Of a stretch of 64,000 bases of DNA, positions 18,275 to 26,075 are shown piece after piece. Numbering within the stretch: the first letter of the stretch is position 1; each line of letters begins with the position of its first letter. The DNA is from TMP-24 sp041397305 (lineage in GTDB: Bacteria; Pseudomonadota; Alphaproteobacteria; Rhodobacterales; Rhodobacteraceae), in NCBI GenBank assembly GCA_041397305.1, contig JAWKWX010000008.1:62001-126000 (forward strand). Reading direction: 5' to 3'. A model generated the notes under the pieces. That model ran no database searches and was not told the origin of the DNA. It was given only the letters and a program-made list of their open reading frames with translations. Position numbers and translations under genes: made by a program.

Positions 18275-19276
18275 TCAGGCGACCTTGACCCGGCTGTTGG
18301 ACAGGCCGAACCACGGGGCGGCATGGCTGACGATCGTGTCGATGTCGGACAGCCGCGTCCTGAAGCCGAGCACGCGCGCCGCGAGCGCGGGATCCGCCGT
18401 CAGAACCGGCGGGTCGCCCGCCCGGCGCGGGCCGAAGTGCACAGGGACCGAGCGGCCCGTCACCCGCTCGATCGCGGCGCAGACATCCAGCACCGAATGG
18501 CCGCGCCCCGATCCGAGGTTCAGCCCCGTGCTCTTGCCGCCCGCATGCAGGTAGGCAAGTGCCAGGAGATGGCCGCGCGCCAGGTCCGAGACATGGACAT
18601 AGTCGCGGATGCAGGTTCCGTCGGGCGTGTCGTAGTCGGTACCAAAGACATTGAGCGGCTGCCCCCCAGCCGCCGCACGCAGCGCCAATGGCAGAAGGTG
18701 TGTCTCCGGCTCGTGCCGTTCTCCGATCACGCCCGACGGGTCCGCCCCCGCAGCGTTGAAATAGCGCAAAGCCACATGGCGGATGCCATAGGCGGTGCCG
18801 TAATCCTTCAACATCTGTTCGCAGACGAGCTTGGTGCGGCCATAGGGGTTGATCGGCGCCTGCGGTGTATATTCCGAGATCGGCAAAAGTTCCGGAACGC
18901 CATAGGTCGCGCAGCTAGACGAAAAGACGATCTGGCCTACGCCGGCGGCGCGTGTCGCATCAAGAAGCGCCACCATGCCGTTGACATTGTTGTCATAATA
19001 GAGCGCCGGGTCGGTGACGCTTTCGCCGACATAGGCCGAGGCGGCGAAATGCATGACCGTGTCGATCCGGAACTGTTTCAGCGCCGAGGCGAGCGCGCCA
19101 CGATCCCGCACGTCGCCGCGGACGAGCGGCCCCCAATGGACAGCGTCCTGATGGCCGGTCGAAAGATTGTCGTAGGCCACGGGCAGTGCGCCCGCCTCGG
19201 CCAGTGCCTTGCAGGCATGGGCGCCGATGAAACCTGCGCCGCCTGTCACCAATACCCGGGAATTACTCACACGCAT
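18275..19276 (-). CDS. galE: UDP-glucose 4-epimerase
   Basis: This 333-residue short-chain dehydrogenase-fold enzyme interconverts UDP-glucose and UDP-galactose. The NAD loop is VTGGAGFIGAH, the catalytic set is SSSCATYG plus NPYGRTK (Tyr and Lys of YxxxK), and LRYFNAAGADPSG and DYVHVSDLA are GalE hallmarks. The ATG at 19276 overlaps the stop of the upstream epimerase gene by one base (TGATG). Downstream, the GT2 synthase starts one base after its stop. This tight packing points to a dedicated sugar-nucleotide supply for the polymer. Confidence 0.95.
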   Translation of the reverse strand: MRVSNSRVLVTGGAGFIGAHACKALAEAGALPVAYDNLSTGHQDAVHWGPLVRGDVRDRGALASALKQFRIDTVMHFAASAYVGESVTDPALYYDNNVNGMVALLDATRAAGVGQIVFSSSCATYGVPELLPISEYTPQAPINPYGRTKLVCEQMLKDYGTAYGIRHVALRYFNAAGADPSGVIGERHEPETHLLPLALRAAAGGQPLNVFGTDYDTPDGTCIRDYVHVSDLARGHLLALAYLHAGGKSTGLNLGSGRGHSVLDVCAAIERVTGRSVPVHFGPRRAGDPPVLTADPALAARVLGFRTRLSDIDTIVSHAAPWFGLSNSRVKVA

Positions 19277-20313
19277 CAGACAGCCTTCTCCGTTCTGGAG
19301 GGGAGGGGACGGCCGAGCTCGGCCGCGAAATGGGCGATAGTCCGGTCGAGCCCTTCCGACAGGGCAACGAGTGGCGCCCAACCAAGCGCCTTCCGGGCGC
19401 GAGAGATGTCGGGGCGGCGCTGGCGCGGGTCGTCGATCGGCAGCGGCTTGTGGACAAGCCGGGCGTTGGTGCCGGTCTTTTCCCGCACGATTGCGGCCAG
19501 TTCCGCCATGGTGAACTCGCCGGGATTGCCCAGGTTCACCGGCTCGGCCACATCCGAGGCCATCAGCCGCAGGATGCCCTCGACCAGATCGTCGACATAA
19601 CAGAAAGACCGGGTCTGGCTGCCGTCGCCGTGGATCGTCATGTCGCGCCCGGTCAGCGCCTGGACCACGAAATTCGACACGACACGCCCGTCGTCGGGGC
19701 ACATGCGTGGCCCGTAGGTGTTGAAGATCCGCGCGATCCGGATTTCGACCCCATGCTGGCGGTGATAGTCGTGGAACAGGGTCTCGGCGGCGCGCTTGCC
19801 CTCGTCGTAGCAGGCGCGTGGCCCGAAAGTGTTGACGTTGCCCCGGTAGCTTTCGCTTTGCAACGATATCTCGGGATCGCCATAGACCTCGGACGTGGAG
19901 GCCTGAAAGATGCGCGCGCTTTTTGCGCGGGCAAGGTCCAGCAGGTTCATGGCGCCGATCACGGACGTCCGGAAGGTGTGCACGGGGTCTTTCTGATATT
20001 TCGGCGGTGACGCCGGACAGGCCAGGTTGAAGATCTCATCCACAGCCCCCGCGATCTGGATGGGATCGCAGACATCCTGTCTGATCAGGGTGAATCGTTC
20101 GTTAGCGGCATGGGCCGCGACATTGCCGAGCCTGCCGGTGGAGAGATTGTCGAGGCAGATCACGCGGTGGCCGTTCGCCAGAAGCCGGTCGATGAGATGC
20201 GAGCCGACGAAACCGGCACCCCCGGCGACCAGCACGGTCTTGTGCGTCGGGCGCCCATGCCCGAACGCGCCAAAGGGCGATCCCGCACCCAGGTTCAGAA
20301 AGTCGTCCGGCAT
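19276..20313 (-). CDS. UDP-glucuronate decarboxylase-like epimerase (UXS)
   Basis: This 345-residue NAD-dependent enzyme has VAGGAGFVGSHL, FQASTSEVYGDP, YDEGKRAAE (Tyr/Lys pair) and RIFNTYGPRMCPDDGRVVSNF, the signature of UDP-xylose synthase, which makes UDP-xylose from UDP-glucuronate. dTDP-glucose dehydratase is a less likely alternative. I chose the ATG at 20313; an in-frame TTG at 20337 has no better support. It is the first gene of the operon with galE, the GT2 synthase and the GH26-like hydrolase. The upstream spacer holds two direct repeats that may be regulatory. Confidence 0.88.
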   Translation of the reverse strand: MPDDFLNLGAGSPFGAFGHGRPTHKTVLVAGGAGFVGSHLIDRLLANGHRVICLDNLSTGRLGNVAAHAANERFTLIRQDVCDPIQIAGAVDEIFNLACPASPPKYQKDPVHTFRTSVIGAMNLLDLARAKSARIFQASTSEVYGDPEISLQSESYRGNVNTFGPRACYDEGKRAAETLFHDYHRQHGVEIRIARIFNTYGPRMCPDDGRVVSNFVVQALTGRDMTIHGDGSQTRSFCYVDDLVEGILRLMASDVAEPVNLGNPGEFTMAELAAIVREKTGTNARLVHKPLPIDDPRQRRPDISRARKALGWAPLVALSEGLDRTIAHFAAELGRPLPSRTEKAV

Positions 20314-20675
20314 CTTCCCACCCCAAAAAAGCAGCAACCAATAAATCTGTTCAAAATGCAGCCCGATCCTGATGACCGCCGGGTGTGGTGCCCGGACGGG
20401 TCAGGCGGCGCGATATCGGAAAATGGAAACTCTTCACCGCTCGAACCGAAACTACCTCAATGAGACGACTTTACGCCGGGGGAAGGGGAAGTCAACTTTA
20501 CGCCACAATCCGGACATAAATGATGCGCCAAGTGACACAATTAAGACCCAATCCTGGTTTTGGCGCGCGGCACGGTCGCAAATGGCGCGCCTGTCGCCAA
20601 AAGGCCGGACGCCCGCCGTGGTCGGCGGGCGTCCGGGGGAAATGGTAAAGGGGCGGATGGCGCGCGCGCGGCCGC
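20314..20675. promoter_or_regulatory. spacer upstream of the uxs operon, with tandem direct repeats
   Basis: This 362-base spacer holds no gene I can support. It is AT-richer than its surroundings and should contain the uxs operon promoter. ACTTTACGCC occurs twice in the same orientation, at 20468-20477 and 20495-20504, 27 bases apart. A related sequence, TTAACTTTACC, occurs on the minus strand close to the start of the neighbouring VPLPA-CTERM gene (about 21351-21361). The far end holds the terminator of that gene. Confidence 0.45.
20600..20636 (-). terminator. intrinsic terminator of the VPLPA-CTERM gene
   Basis: A perfect 13-bp stem pairs 20605-20617 with 20624-20636 around a 6-base loop. 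On the minus strand the stem is followed by CCTTTTGG, a short U-run, about 40 bases after the stop of the leftward VPLPA-CTERM gene. Confidence 0.7.
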
Positions 20676-21338
20676 TCAGGCCCGGCGCCGCCGCGCGAAG
20701 CCGAGCATCAGGAGCGCGCCGCCAAGGCCAGCCACCGGAAGGGGCAGCGGCACAGGCGAAGCTTCGATATTGGCATATTCGAAACCGCCGAGCGTCGAAG
20801 AGAAACGCAGCTCGTCAAACCGGATGCCGGTAAGGCTGACAAGTGCGGCACCCTGGCCGGGATTGCCGACCGGCACGCCGAGCTGATCACCTGCGACCGA
20901 GCCGACGACGACACCGTTCAGAACGAATTCGATAAGGTTTCCAACGTCGAACGAGCCCCAGAGCAGGCTCAGGCCCTTCTGGATGCCGCTGAAGGACAGG
21001 ATATTCACATTCGACCGGTCCGCCGTCTGCCAGGTCGCCCAGAAGGGCAGTTGCTGCCATCCGGGCAGCGGCGTGGCGCCGATCGTCTGGTTGGTGCCGT
21101 AGATGCCCGGGTCGAACGGCGAGCAGAAGGAGATGCAGGGATCGACCTGCGGAAACCAGCTGTTCGGCATCTGCAGGGGCGCCGATGTCCAGGTCGCGCC
21201 GTTCGGCAGGGCGACCGTCTGGCTGGTGTTGACCATGTTCCAGGCGGTATCGTCGGTTGCGACGGTCTGAACGGTCAGCGCCTGCGCGGAGAGGGGCGCG
21301 AGGGCAAGGAGAAAGCCTAAAACGAGGCGGAAGGACAT
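20676..21338 (-). CDS. VPLPA-CTERM sorting-domain surface protein
   Basis: This 220-residue protein has an N-terminal signal peptide (about residues 1-20, ending SAQA), a beta-rich extracellular body with paired Cys (DPCISFCSPF), and a C-terminal tripartite sorting signal: the VPLPLP motif, a hydrophobic helix (VAGLGGALLMLGFA) and the basic end RRRRA. Such tails are recognised by exosortases of the XrtD type in Rhodobacterales and are tied to exopolysaccharide production. That fits the nearby uxs-galE-GT2 operon. The ATG at 21338 was chosen because the signal peptide begins there. No exosortase gene is in the window. Confidence 0.85.
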   Translation of the reverse strand: MSFRLVLGFLLALAPLSAQALTVQTVATDDTAWNMVNTSQTVALPNGATWTSAPLQMPNSWFPQVDPCISFCSPFDPGIYGTNQTIGATPLPGWQQLPFWATWQTADRSNVNILSFSGIQKGLSLLWGSFDVGNLIEFVLNGVVVGSVAGDQLGVPVGNPGQGAALVSLTGIRFDELRFSSTLGGFEYANIEASPVPLPLPVAGLGGALLMLGFARRRRA

Positions 21339-21610
21339 GACTGCACCCGGTAAAGTTAACGCTGTGGCACTTCTAGGTTGATCGGCGCGGCTTGGCAAGG
21401 TTTTGACATGATTTTGCCGCAATTGTTCGCCGAGGCAAGCCGCAGTCACTCAATAGTCGCCGGATTGTTTCGCCGCGCCGAACCCGGTCGCTTGTCCGAT
21501 TCTCGCCCCGCATCGGGTTGCAGCGCCCCGAACAGGCCGCACATCCGCCCGAGGGCTTGAGCAATCCCGCTGAGCGGCCTAGGTATGGACCGACCAATGG
21601 AGGCCCTGCG

Positions 21611-22642
21611 ATGCGCGCGTTCAAAGATCTGGCTGATGCGGTGGGCAAGACGCCCCTGATCCGGCTCAAGAAGGCCAGCGAGATCACCGGCTGCGAGATC
21701 TACGGCAAGGCGGAATTCCTCAATCCCGGCCAGTCGGTCAAGGATCGCGCGGCGCTTTTCATCATTCGCGATGCGGTGGCAAAGGGGCAGTTGCGCCCCG
21801 GCGGCACGATCGTCGAGGGGACGGCGGGCAATACCGGGATCGGGCTGGCGCTCGTGGGTGCCTCGATGGGGTTCAAGACGGTGATCGTCATCCCCGAGAC
21901 GCAGAGCCAGGAAAAGAAGGACATGCTGCGCCTCGCTGGGGCCGAGCTTGTCCAGGTTCCGGCCGCACCCTATTCCAACCCCAACAATTACGTCCGCTAT
22001 TCCGGGCGTCTCGCGCAGCGCCTGGCGCAAAGCGAGCCCAACGGCGCGATCTGGGCCAACCAGTTTGACAATGTGGCCAACCGTCAGGCGCATATCGAAA
22101 CGACCGGGCCCGAGATATGGGAGCAGACGGGCGGCAAGGTCGATGGTGTCGTCTGCGCGGTGGGCTCGGGCGGTACGCTTGCGGGTCTGGCGATGGCGTT
22201 GCAGCCGAAGGGCGTGAAGGTGGCGCTCGCCGATCCGGAGGGCGCGGCCCTTCACAGCTATTACACCACCGGCGTCCTGAAGGCCGAAGGCTCCTCGATC
22301 ACCGAAGGCATCGGGCAGGGGCGGATCACCGCGAACCTCGAAGGGATCACGCCGGACATGTCCTTCCGCATCACGGACGCGGAAGCGTTGCCCATCGTCT
22401 TCGATCTTCTGACCGAAGAGGGGCTTTGCCTTGGCGGCTCGTCGGGCATCAATGTTGCGGGCGCAATCCGCATGGCGCGCGTGATGGGCCCCGGGCACAC
22501 GATCGTCACGGTCCTGTGCGATTACGGCAACCGCTACCAGTCCAAGCTCTTCAACCCGGATTTCCTGCGCGCCAAGGGTCTGCCCGTGCCCGGCTGGCTG
22601 GACCGCGCGCCGCAGGATCTGCCCTCGGTCTTCGAGGGCTGA
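21611..22642 (+). CDS. cysK: cysteine synthase A
   Basis: This 343-residue PLP enzyme makes cysteine from O-acetylserine and sulfide. The PLP lysine is in NPGQSVKDRAA, the substrate loop is EGTAGNTGIGLA, and the phosphate-binding glycine loop is GSGGTLAG. A late motif, GLCLGGSSGINVAGA, is also conserved. The ATG at 21611 follows GGAGG, and homology begins there. It is 4 bases upstream of the mechanosensitive channel gene, so the two share a transcript. Cystathionine beta-synthase-like activity cannot be excluded, but the length and motifs favour cysteine synthase. Confidence 0.95.
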   Translation: MRAFKDLADAVGKTPLIRLKKASEITGCEIYGKAEFLNPGQSVKDRAALFIIRDAVAKGQLRPGGTIVEGTAGNTGIGLALVGASMGFKTVIVIPETQSQEKKDMLRLAGAELVQVPAAPYSNPNNYVRYSGRLAQRLAQSEPNGAIWANQFDNVANRQAHIETTGPEIWEQTGGKVDGVVCAVGSGGTLAGLAMALQPKGVKVALADPEGAALHSYYTTGVLKAEGSSITEGIGQGRITANLEGITPDMSFRITDAEALPIVFDLLTEEGLCLGGSSGINVAGAIRMARVMGPGHTIVTVLCDYGNRYQSKLFNPDFLRAKGLPVPGWLDRAPQDLPSVFEG

Positions 22643-22646
22643 GGCG

Positions 22647-25130
22647 ATGCGGCGGGTCCTGGCGGCGGCGCTTCTCGTCCTCGCGCTGATCTTTGCCGCC
22701 GGGCCGCTGACGGTATATCTGACGGAACCGGCGCTTGCGCAGGAGGCAGAGGTACCGGTCGACTACGCGATCTGGGAACGCGAGGCCAAGGCGGCGGAAG
22801 AGGCGCTGAAAAGCGCCAAGGCATCGAACAAGGCGTTCGAGGAACTGCGCGCAAAGATCGTCGAGTGGCGCCAGAGCTTTGACGCCGCCCGCGCGGTCAA
22901 CGCCCCGCAGATCGAGGTGGTGCAGGCACAGATCGCCGATCTTGGGCCGGTGCCGGGGGAAGGGGCGTCCGAAGCGCCGGAGATCGCTGCCAAGCGCAAG
23001 GAACTGTCCGCAACCCTGTCGCGCCTGCAGGCGCCCGGGGTCGAGGCGGTCGCCGCCTATCGCCGCGCGGACGGAATCGTCAAGCAGATCGACAAGCTTA
23101 TCCGCGACCGTCAGGCCAAGGAACTCCTGCGGCTGATGCCGACGCCGCTGAACCCCTTGCACTGGCCCTCGGCCGGCGCGGTCCTGGAACAGGGCGGCAA
23201 GACGCTCTGGAGCGAGATCGATGCCAATTGGTCAAGCGATGCGCGCCGCACGGACCTGCGCAACAACCTGCTTGGCATCTTCATATCGCTCGGGGTCGCG
23301 GTGCTGCTGATGCTGCGCGGTCCGGGCTTCATGGAGCGACTGTCGCGCCGATTGCAGGACCGGACGGCGATGCGCATGCGTCATGTCGTGGCGGCGGTCG
23401 TATCGCTTGGACAGGTCATCGTGCCGGTCTTCGGCATGATGCTCGTCCATCTGGCGATCACCATTTCGGGGATGGCCGGTTCGCGCCTGCTTGCGCTGGC
23501 CGAGGCGCTGCCGGTCGCGGCCTTTTCCTTTTTCGCCGCGCGCTGGCTCGCGAGCTGGCTTTTCCCGGACGAACGGCGCGCGCACGGGCCGAACCTGACC
23601 GACCGGCCCGCCGAAGCGCGCTTTCATGTCCAGATGATCGGCCTTCTGCAGGCGATCGAGGAATTCCGCATCGCCTTCACCACAGAAGTGCGCCCGCCGC
23701 TCAGCCAGGCGGCGCAGGCGGTCTGGCTGACGCCGCTCGTCCTCATCGTCGCGCTTTTCCTGTTCCGGCTCGGCCAGCTTTTGCGCCGCCAGCGGCTGGC
23801 AGGGGCAGAGGAGGGGGATGCGGTCCTGTTCCGCAACCGGATGATCGGCCTGTGCGGCACGGTGATGGTCGCTGCCGCCGCCATTGCGCCGCTGCTGGCG
23901 GTCGTCGGCTATGTCACCGCTGCCAACGCCTTGATCTGGCCGGTCGTCGGATCGGCGGCGCTGATCGGCGCGATCATCCTTCTTCAGCGCTTCCTGACCG
24001 ACATCTATGTCGCGGTGACGCGCACCGGCGAGGAAGGGCGCGAGGCGCTGATTCCGGTCCTGACCGGTTTCCTGCTCGCCGTGGCGTCGCTGCCGCTTTT
24101 TGCCCTGACCTGGGGCGCGCGGCCTGCCGATCTGTCGGAGGTCTGGGCGCGCATACAGGCGGGCGTCACGCTGGGCGGCGCGCGGATATCGCCGACGGCG
24201 ATCCTCACCCTCTTCGTCGTCTTCGTCATCGGCTACATGATCACGCGCCTCGTGCAGGGGGCGCTCCGTTCCTCGATCCTGCCGCGCACGAAGCTTGACA
24301 AGGGCGCGCAGAACGCCGCCGTGTCGGGGCTCGGCTATGTGGGGATATTCCTGTCCGCGCTTGCCGCGATCACCACGGCGGGGATCGACCTTTCCGCCCT
24401 TGCCATCGTCGCCGGCGCGCTGTCGGTCGGTATCGGTTTCGGCCTGCAGAACATTGTCCAGAACTTCGTCTCGGGCATCATCCTCCTGATCGAACGCCCG
24501 ATCTCGGAAGGCGACATGATCGAGGTGAACGGCCAGTTCGGGATCGTGAAGGGCATTTCCGTCCGTTCGACCTGGATCGAGACCTTCGACCATACTGACG
24601 TGATCGTGCCGAACGGCGATCTGGTGTCGGGCATCGTCACCAACCTCACGCGCGGCAATCTGACCGGGCGGCTGATCCTGCCGGTGGGCGTTGCCTATGG
24701 CAGCGATACCCGCAAGGTACAGGCCCTTTTGCGGGACATCGTCGAGGCGCAGCCGCTGGTGCTGGTCAATCCGGCGCCCAAGGTGCAGTTCGTGGGGCTC
24801 GGCGCCGACAGCCTCAATTTCGAAGTGCGCGCGATCCTGTCGGACGTGAATTTCAAGCTCGACGTGCAGACCGAGCTTCTGCACCAGATCGTCGAACGGT
24901 TCACCGCCGAGGGCATCGAGATTCCCTTCGCGCAGCGCGATATATGGATCAGGAATCCCCTGCGCATCGAACGGGCGGAAACCACACCGCCCGGCGCGTC
25001 CGGCAAGAAGAAGCCTGCAAAGCCCGCCGCCTCCGCGCCGGTTGAACCCAAGGCGGCCACCCCCGACCCAATTCCGCCCGAGGCGATCAATTACGACCCC
25101 CGCGTTGATGAACGCGAGGACGAGGAATGA
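22647..25130 (+). CDS. large MscS-family mechanosensitive channel (DUF3772)
   Basis: This 827-residue protein has a signal peptide (about residues 1-31), a periplasmic coiled-coil-rich DUF3772 region (about 35-190), about ten membrane helices and a C-terminal MscS module. The pore and beta-domain motifs are GALSVGIGFGLQNIVQNFVSGIILLIERPISEGDMIEV and the following IRSTWI-type strand, here VRSTWIETFDHTDVIVPNG. The tail after residue 770 is Pro/Ala/Lys-rich. It is of the MscK/YbiO size class. It lies between cysK and alaX, overlapping alaX by 4 bases (ATGA). A role in hypo-osmotic release is expected from the family. Confidence 0.93.
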   Translation: MRRVLAAALLVLALIFAAGPLTVYLTEPALAQEAEVPVDYAIWEREAKAAEEALKSAKASNKAFEELRAKIVEWRQSFDAARAVNAPQIEVVQAQIADLGPVPGEGASEAPEIAAKRKELSATLSRLQAPGVEAVAAYRRADGIVKQIDKLIRDRQAKELLRLMPTPLNPLHWPSAGAVLEQGGKTLWSEIDANWSSDARRTDLRNNLLGIFISLGVAVLLMLRGPGFMERLSRRLQDRTAMRMRHVVAAVVSLGQVIVPVFGMMLVHLAITISGMAGSRLLALAEALPVAAFSFFAARWLASWLFPDERRAHGPNLTDRPAEARFHVQMIGLLQAIEEFRIAFTTEVRPPLSQAAQAVWLTPLVLIVALFLFRLGQLLRRQRLAGAEEGDAVLFRNRMIGLCGTVMVAAAAIAPLLAVVGYVTAANALIWPVVGSAALIGAIILLQRFLTDIYVAVTRTGEEGREALIPVLTGFLLAVASLPLFALTWGARPADLSEVWARIQAGVTLGGARISPTAILTLFVVFVIGYMITRLVQGALRSSILPRTKLDKGAQNAAVSGLGYVGIFLSALAAITTAGIDLSALAIVAGALSVGIGFGLQNIVQNFVSGIILLIERPISEGDMIEVNGQFGIVKGISVRSTWIETFDHTDVIVPNGDLVSGIVTNLTRGNLTGRLILPVGVAYGSDTRKVQALLRDIVEAQPLVLVNPAPKVQFVGLGADSLNFEVRAILSDVNFKLDVQTELLHQIVERFTAEGIEIPFAQRDIWIRNPLRIERAETTPPGASGKKKPAKPAASAPVEPKAATPDPIPPEAINYDPRVDEREDEE

Positions 25131-25846
25131 CCGACCTTCTGTTCCGTACCGACCCCTATCTGCGCGAGGCCGAAGCCCGGCTGGTGGGGCACGGCGATCA
25201 GGGTGGCCTGATCCTCGATCGCTCGGTCTTCTATGCGACCTCGGGCGGCCAGCCGGGTGACCGCGGCCATCTCGACTGGGATGGCGGGCGGGTCGAGATC
25301 GCGACCGCGGTGAAGGGCGACGGCGGGGCTGTGGTGCTGATGCCCGCCCCCGGCTCGGTCCTGCCGCCAATCGGGGCGCCGGTCCTGCAGCGCCTCGACT
25401 GGGATCGCCGATATCGCCATATGCGGGTCCATACCGCGCTTCACCTTCTGTCGGTCGTCGTGCCCTTGCCGGTGACCGGCGGTCAGATCGGGGCCGAACG
25501 CGGGCGGCTCGATTTCGACATGCCGGAACCGCCCGCCGATATCGCGGCGCTGGACGAGGCGCTGAACCGTCTGGTGATGCGCGATCTTTCCGTTTCCGAC
25601 GACTGGATCACGGACGCGGAGCTTGCGGCCAATCCCGGGCTGGTGAAGACCATGTCGGTCAAGCCGCCGGTGGGGCAGGGCAGGGTGCGGCTGGTCCGGA
25701 TTGCCGATGCGGACGAAATCGTAGACCTGCAACCCTGTGGTGGCACTCATGTGGCCCGCACGGCCGAGATCGGACGACTAACCATCGGCAAGATCGAAAA
25801 CAAGGGACGCCAGAACCGGCGCATTACGCTGCACCTTTGCGACTGA
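25127..25846 (+). CDS. alaX: AlaX-type alanyl-tRNA editing protein
   Basis: This 239-residue stand-alone editing domain hydrolyses mischarged Ser- or Gly-tRNA-Ala. The zinc-binding sites are HTALH (in MRVHTALHLLSVV) and CGGTH (in QPCGGTHVAR), and an N-terminal barrel starts LLFRTDPYLREAEARL. It lacks the synthetase core, so it acts in trans to AlaRS. It overlaps the channel gene by 4 bases (ATGA), so it probably belongs to the cysK operon. Length fits the AlaX-M group. Confidence 0.93.
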   Translation: MTDLLFRTDPYLREAEARLVGHGDQGGLILDRSVFYATSGGQPGDRGHLDWDGGRVEIATAVKGDGGAVVLMPAPGSVLPPIGAPVLQRLDWDRRYRHMRVHTALHLLSVVVPLPVTGGQIGAERGRLDFDMPEPPADIAALDEALNRLVMRDLSVSDDWITDAELAANPGLVKTMSVKPPVGQGRVRLVRIADADEIVDLQPCGGTHVARTAEIGRLTIGKIENKGRQNRRITLHLCD

Positions 25847-25880
25847 CGCGGGCTCTGATGCTGTGATGCAGCGAAACAAC

Positions 25881-25910
25881 TTGAAACTTTCCGTCAGATA
25901 GCACTAGTCT
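25881..25910 (+). promoter_or_regulatory. candidate sigma-70-type promoter for kup
   Basis: TTGAAA at 25881-25886 is a good -35 element. A weak -10 candidate, TAGTCT, follows at 25905-25910 with an 18-base spacer. It lies about 165 bases upstream of the kup ATG in the alaX-kup spacer, where the sequence is locally AT-rich. No operator or riboswitch was recognised. Confidence 0.35.
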
Positions 25911-26075
25911 GGCCATCAGCCGGGCGGGTCGCAGACTCGCCTGAAATCTGGGGCGCGCGACGGCCTGCCAGCCCGCGCGGAAAATCTGGAGAAATCTGGG
26001 TGCAATTGCGCCGGAACGTCTCAAGACAAGTCCCGGTTCGAGCCATCTGGCTTGCCGGGCGGAGCTGAACCGAAC

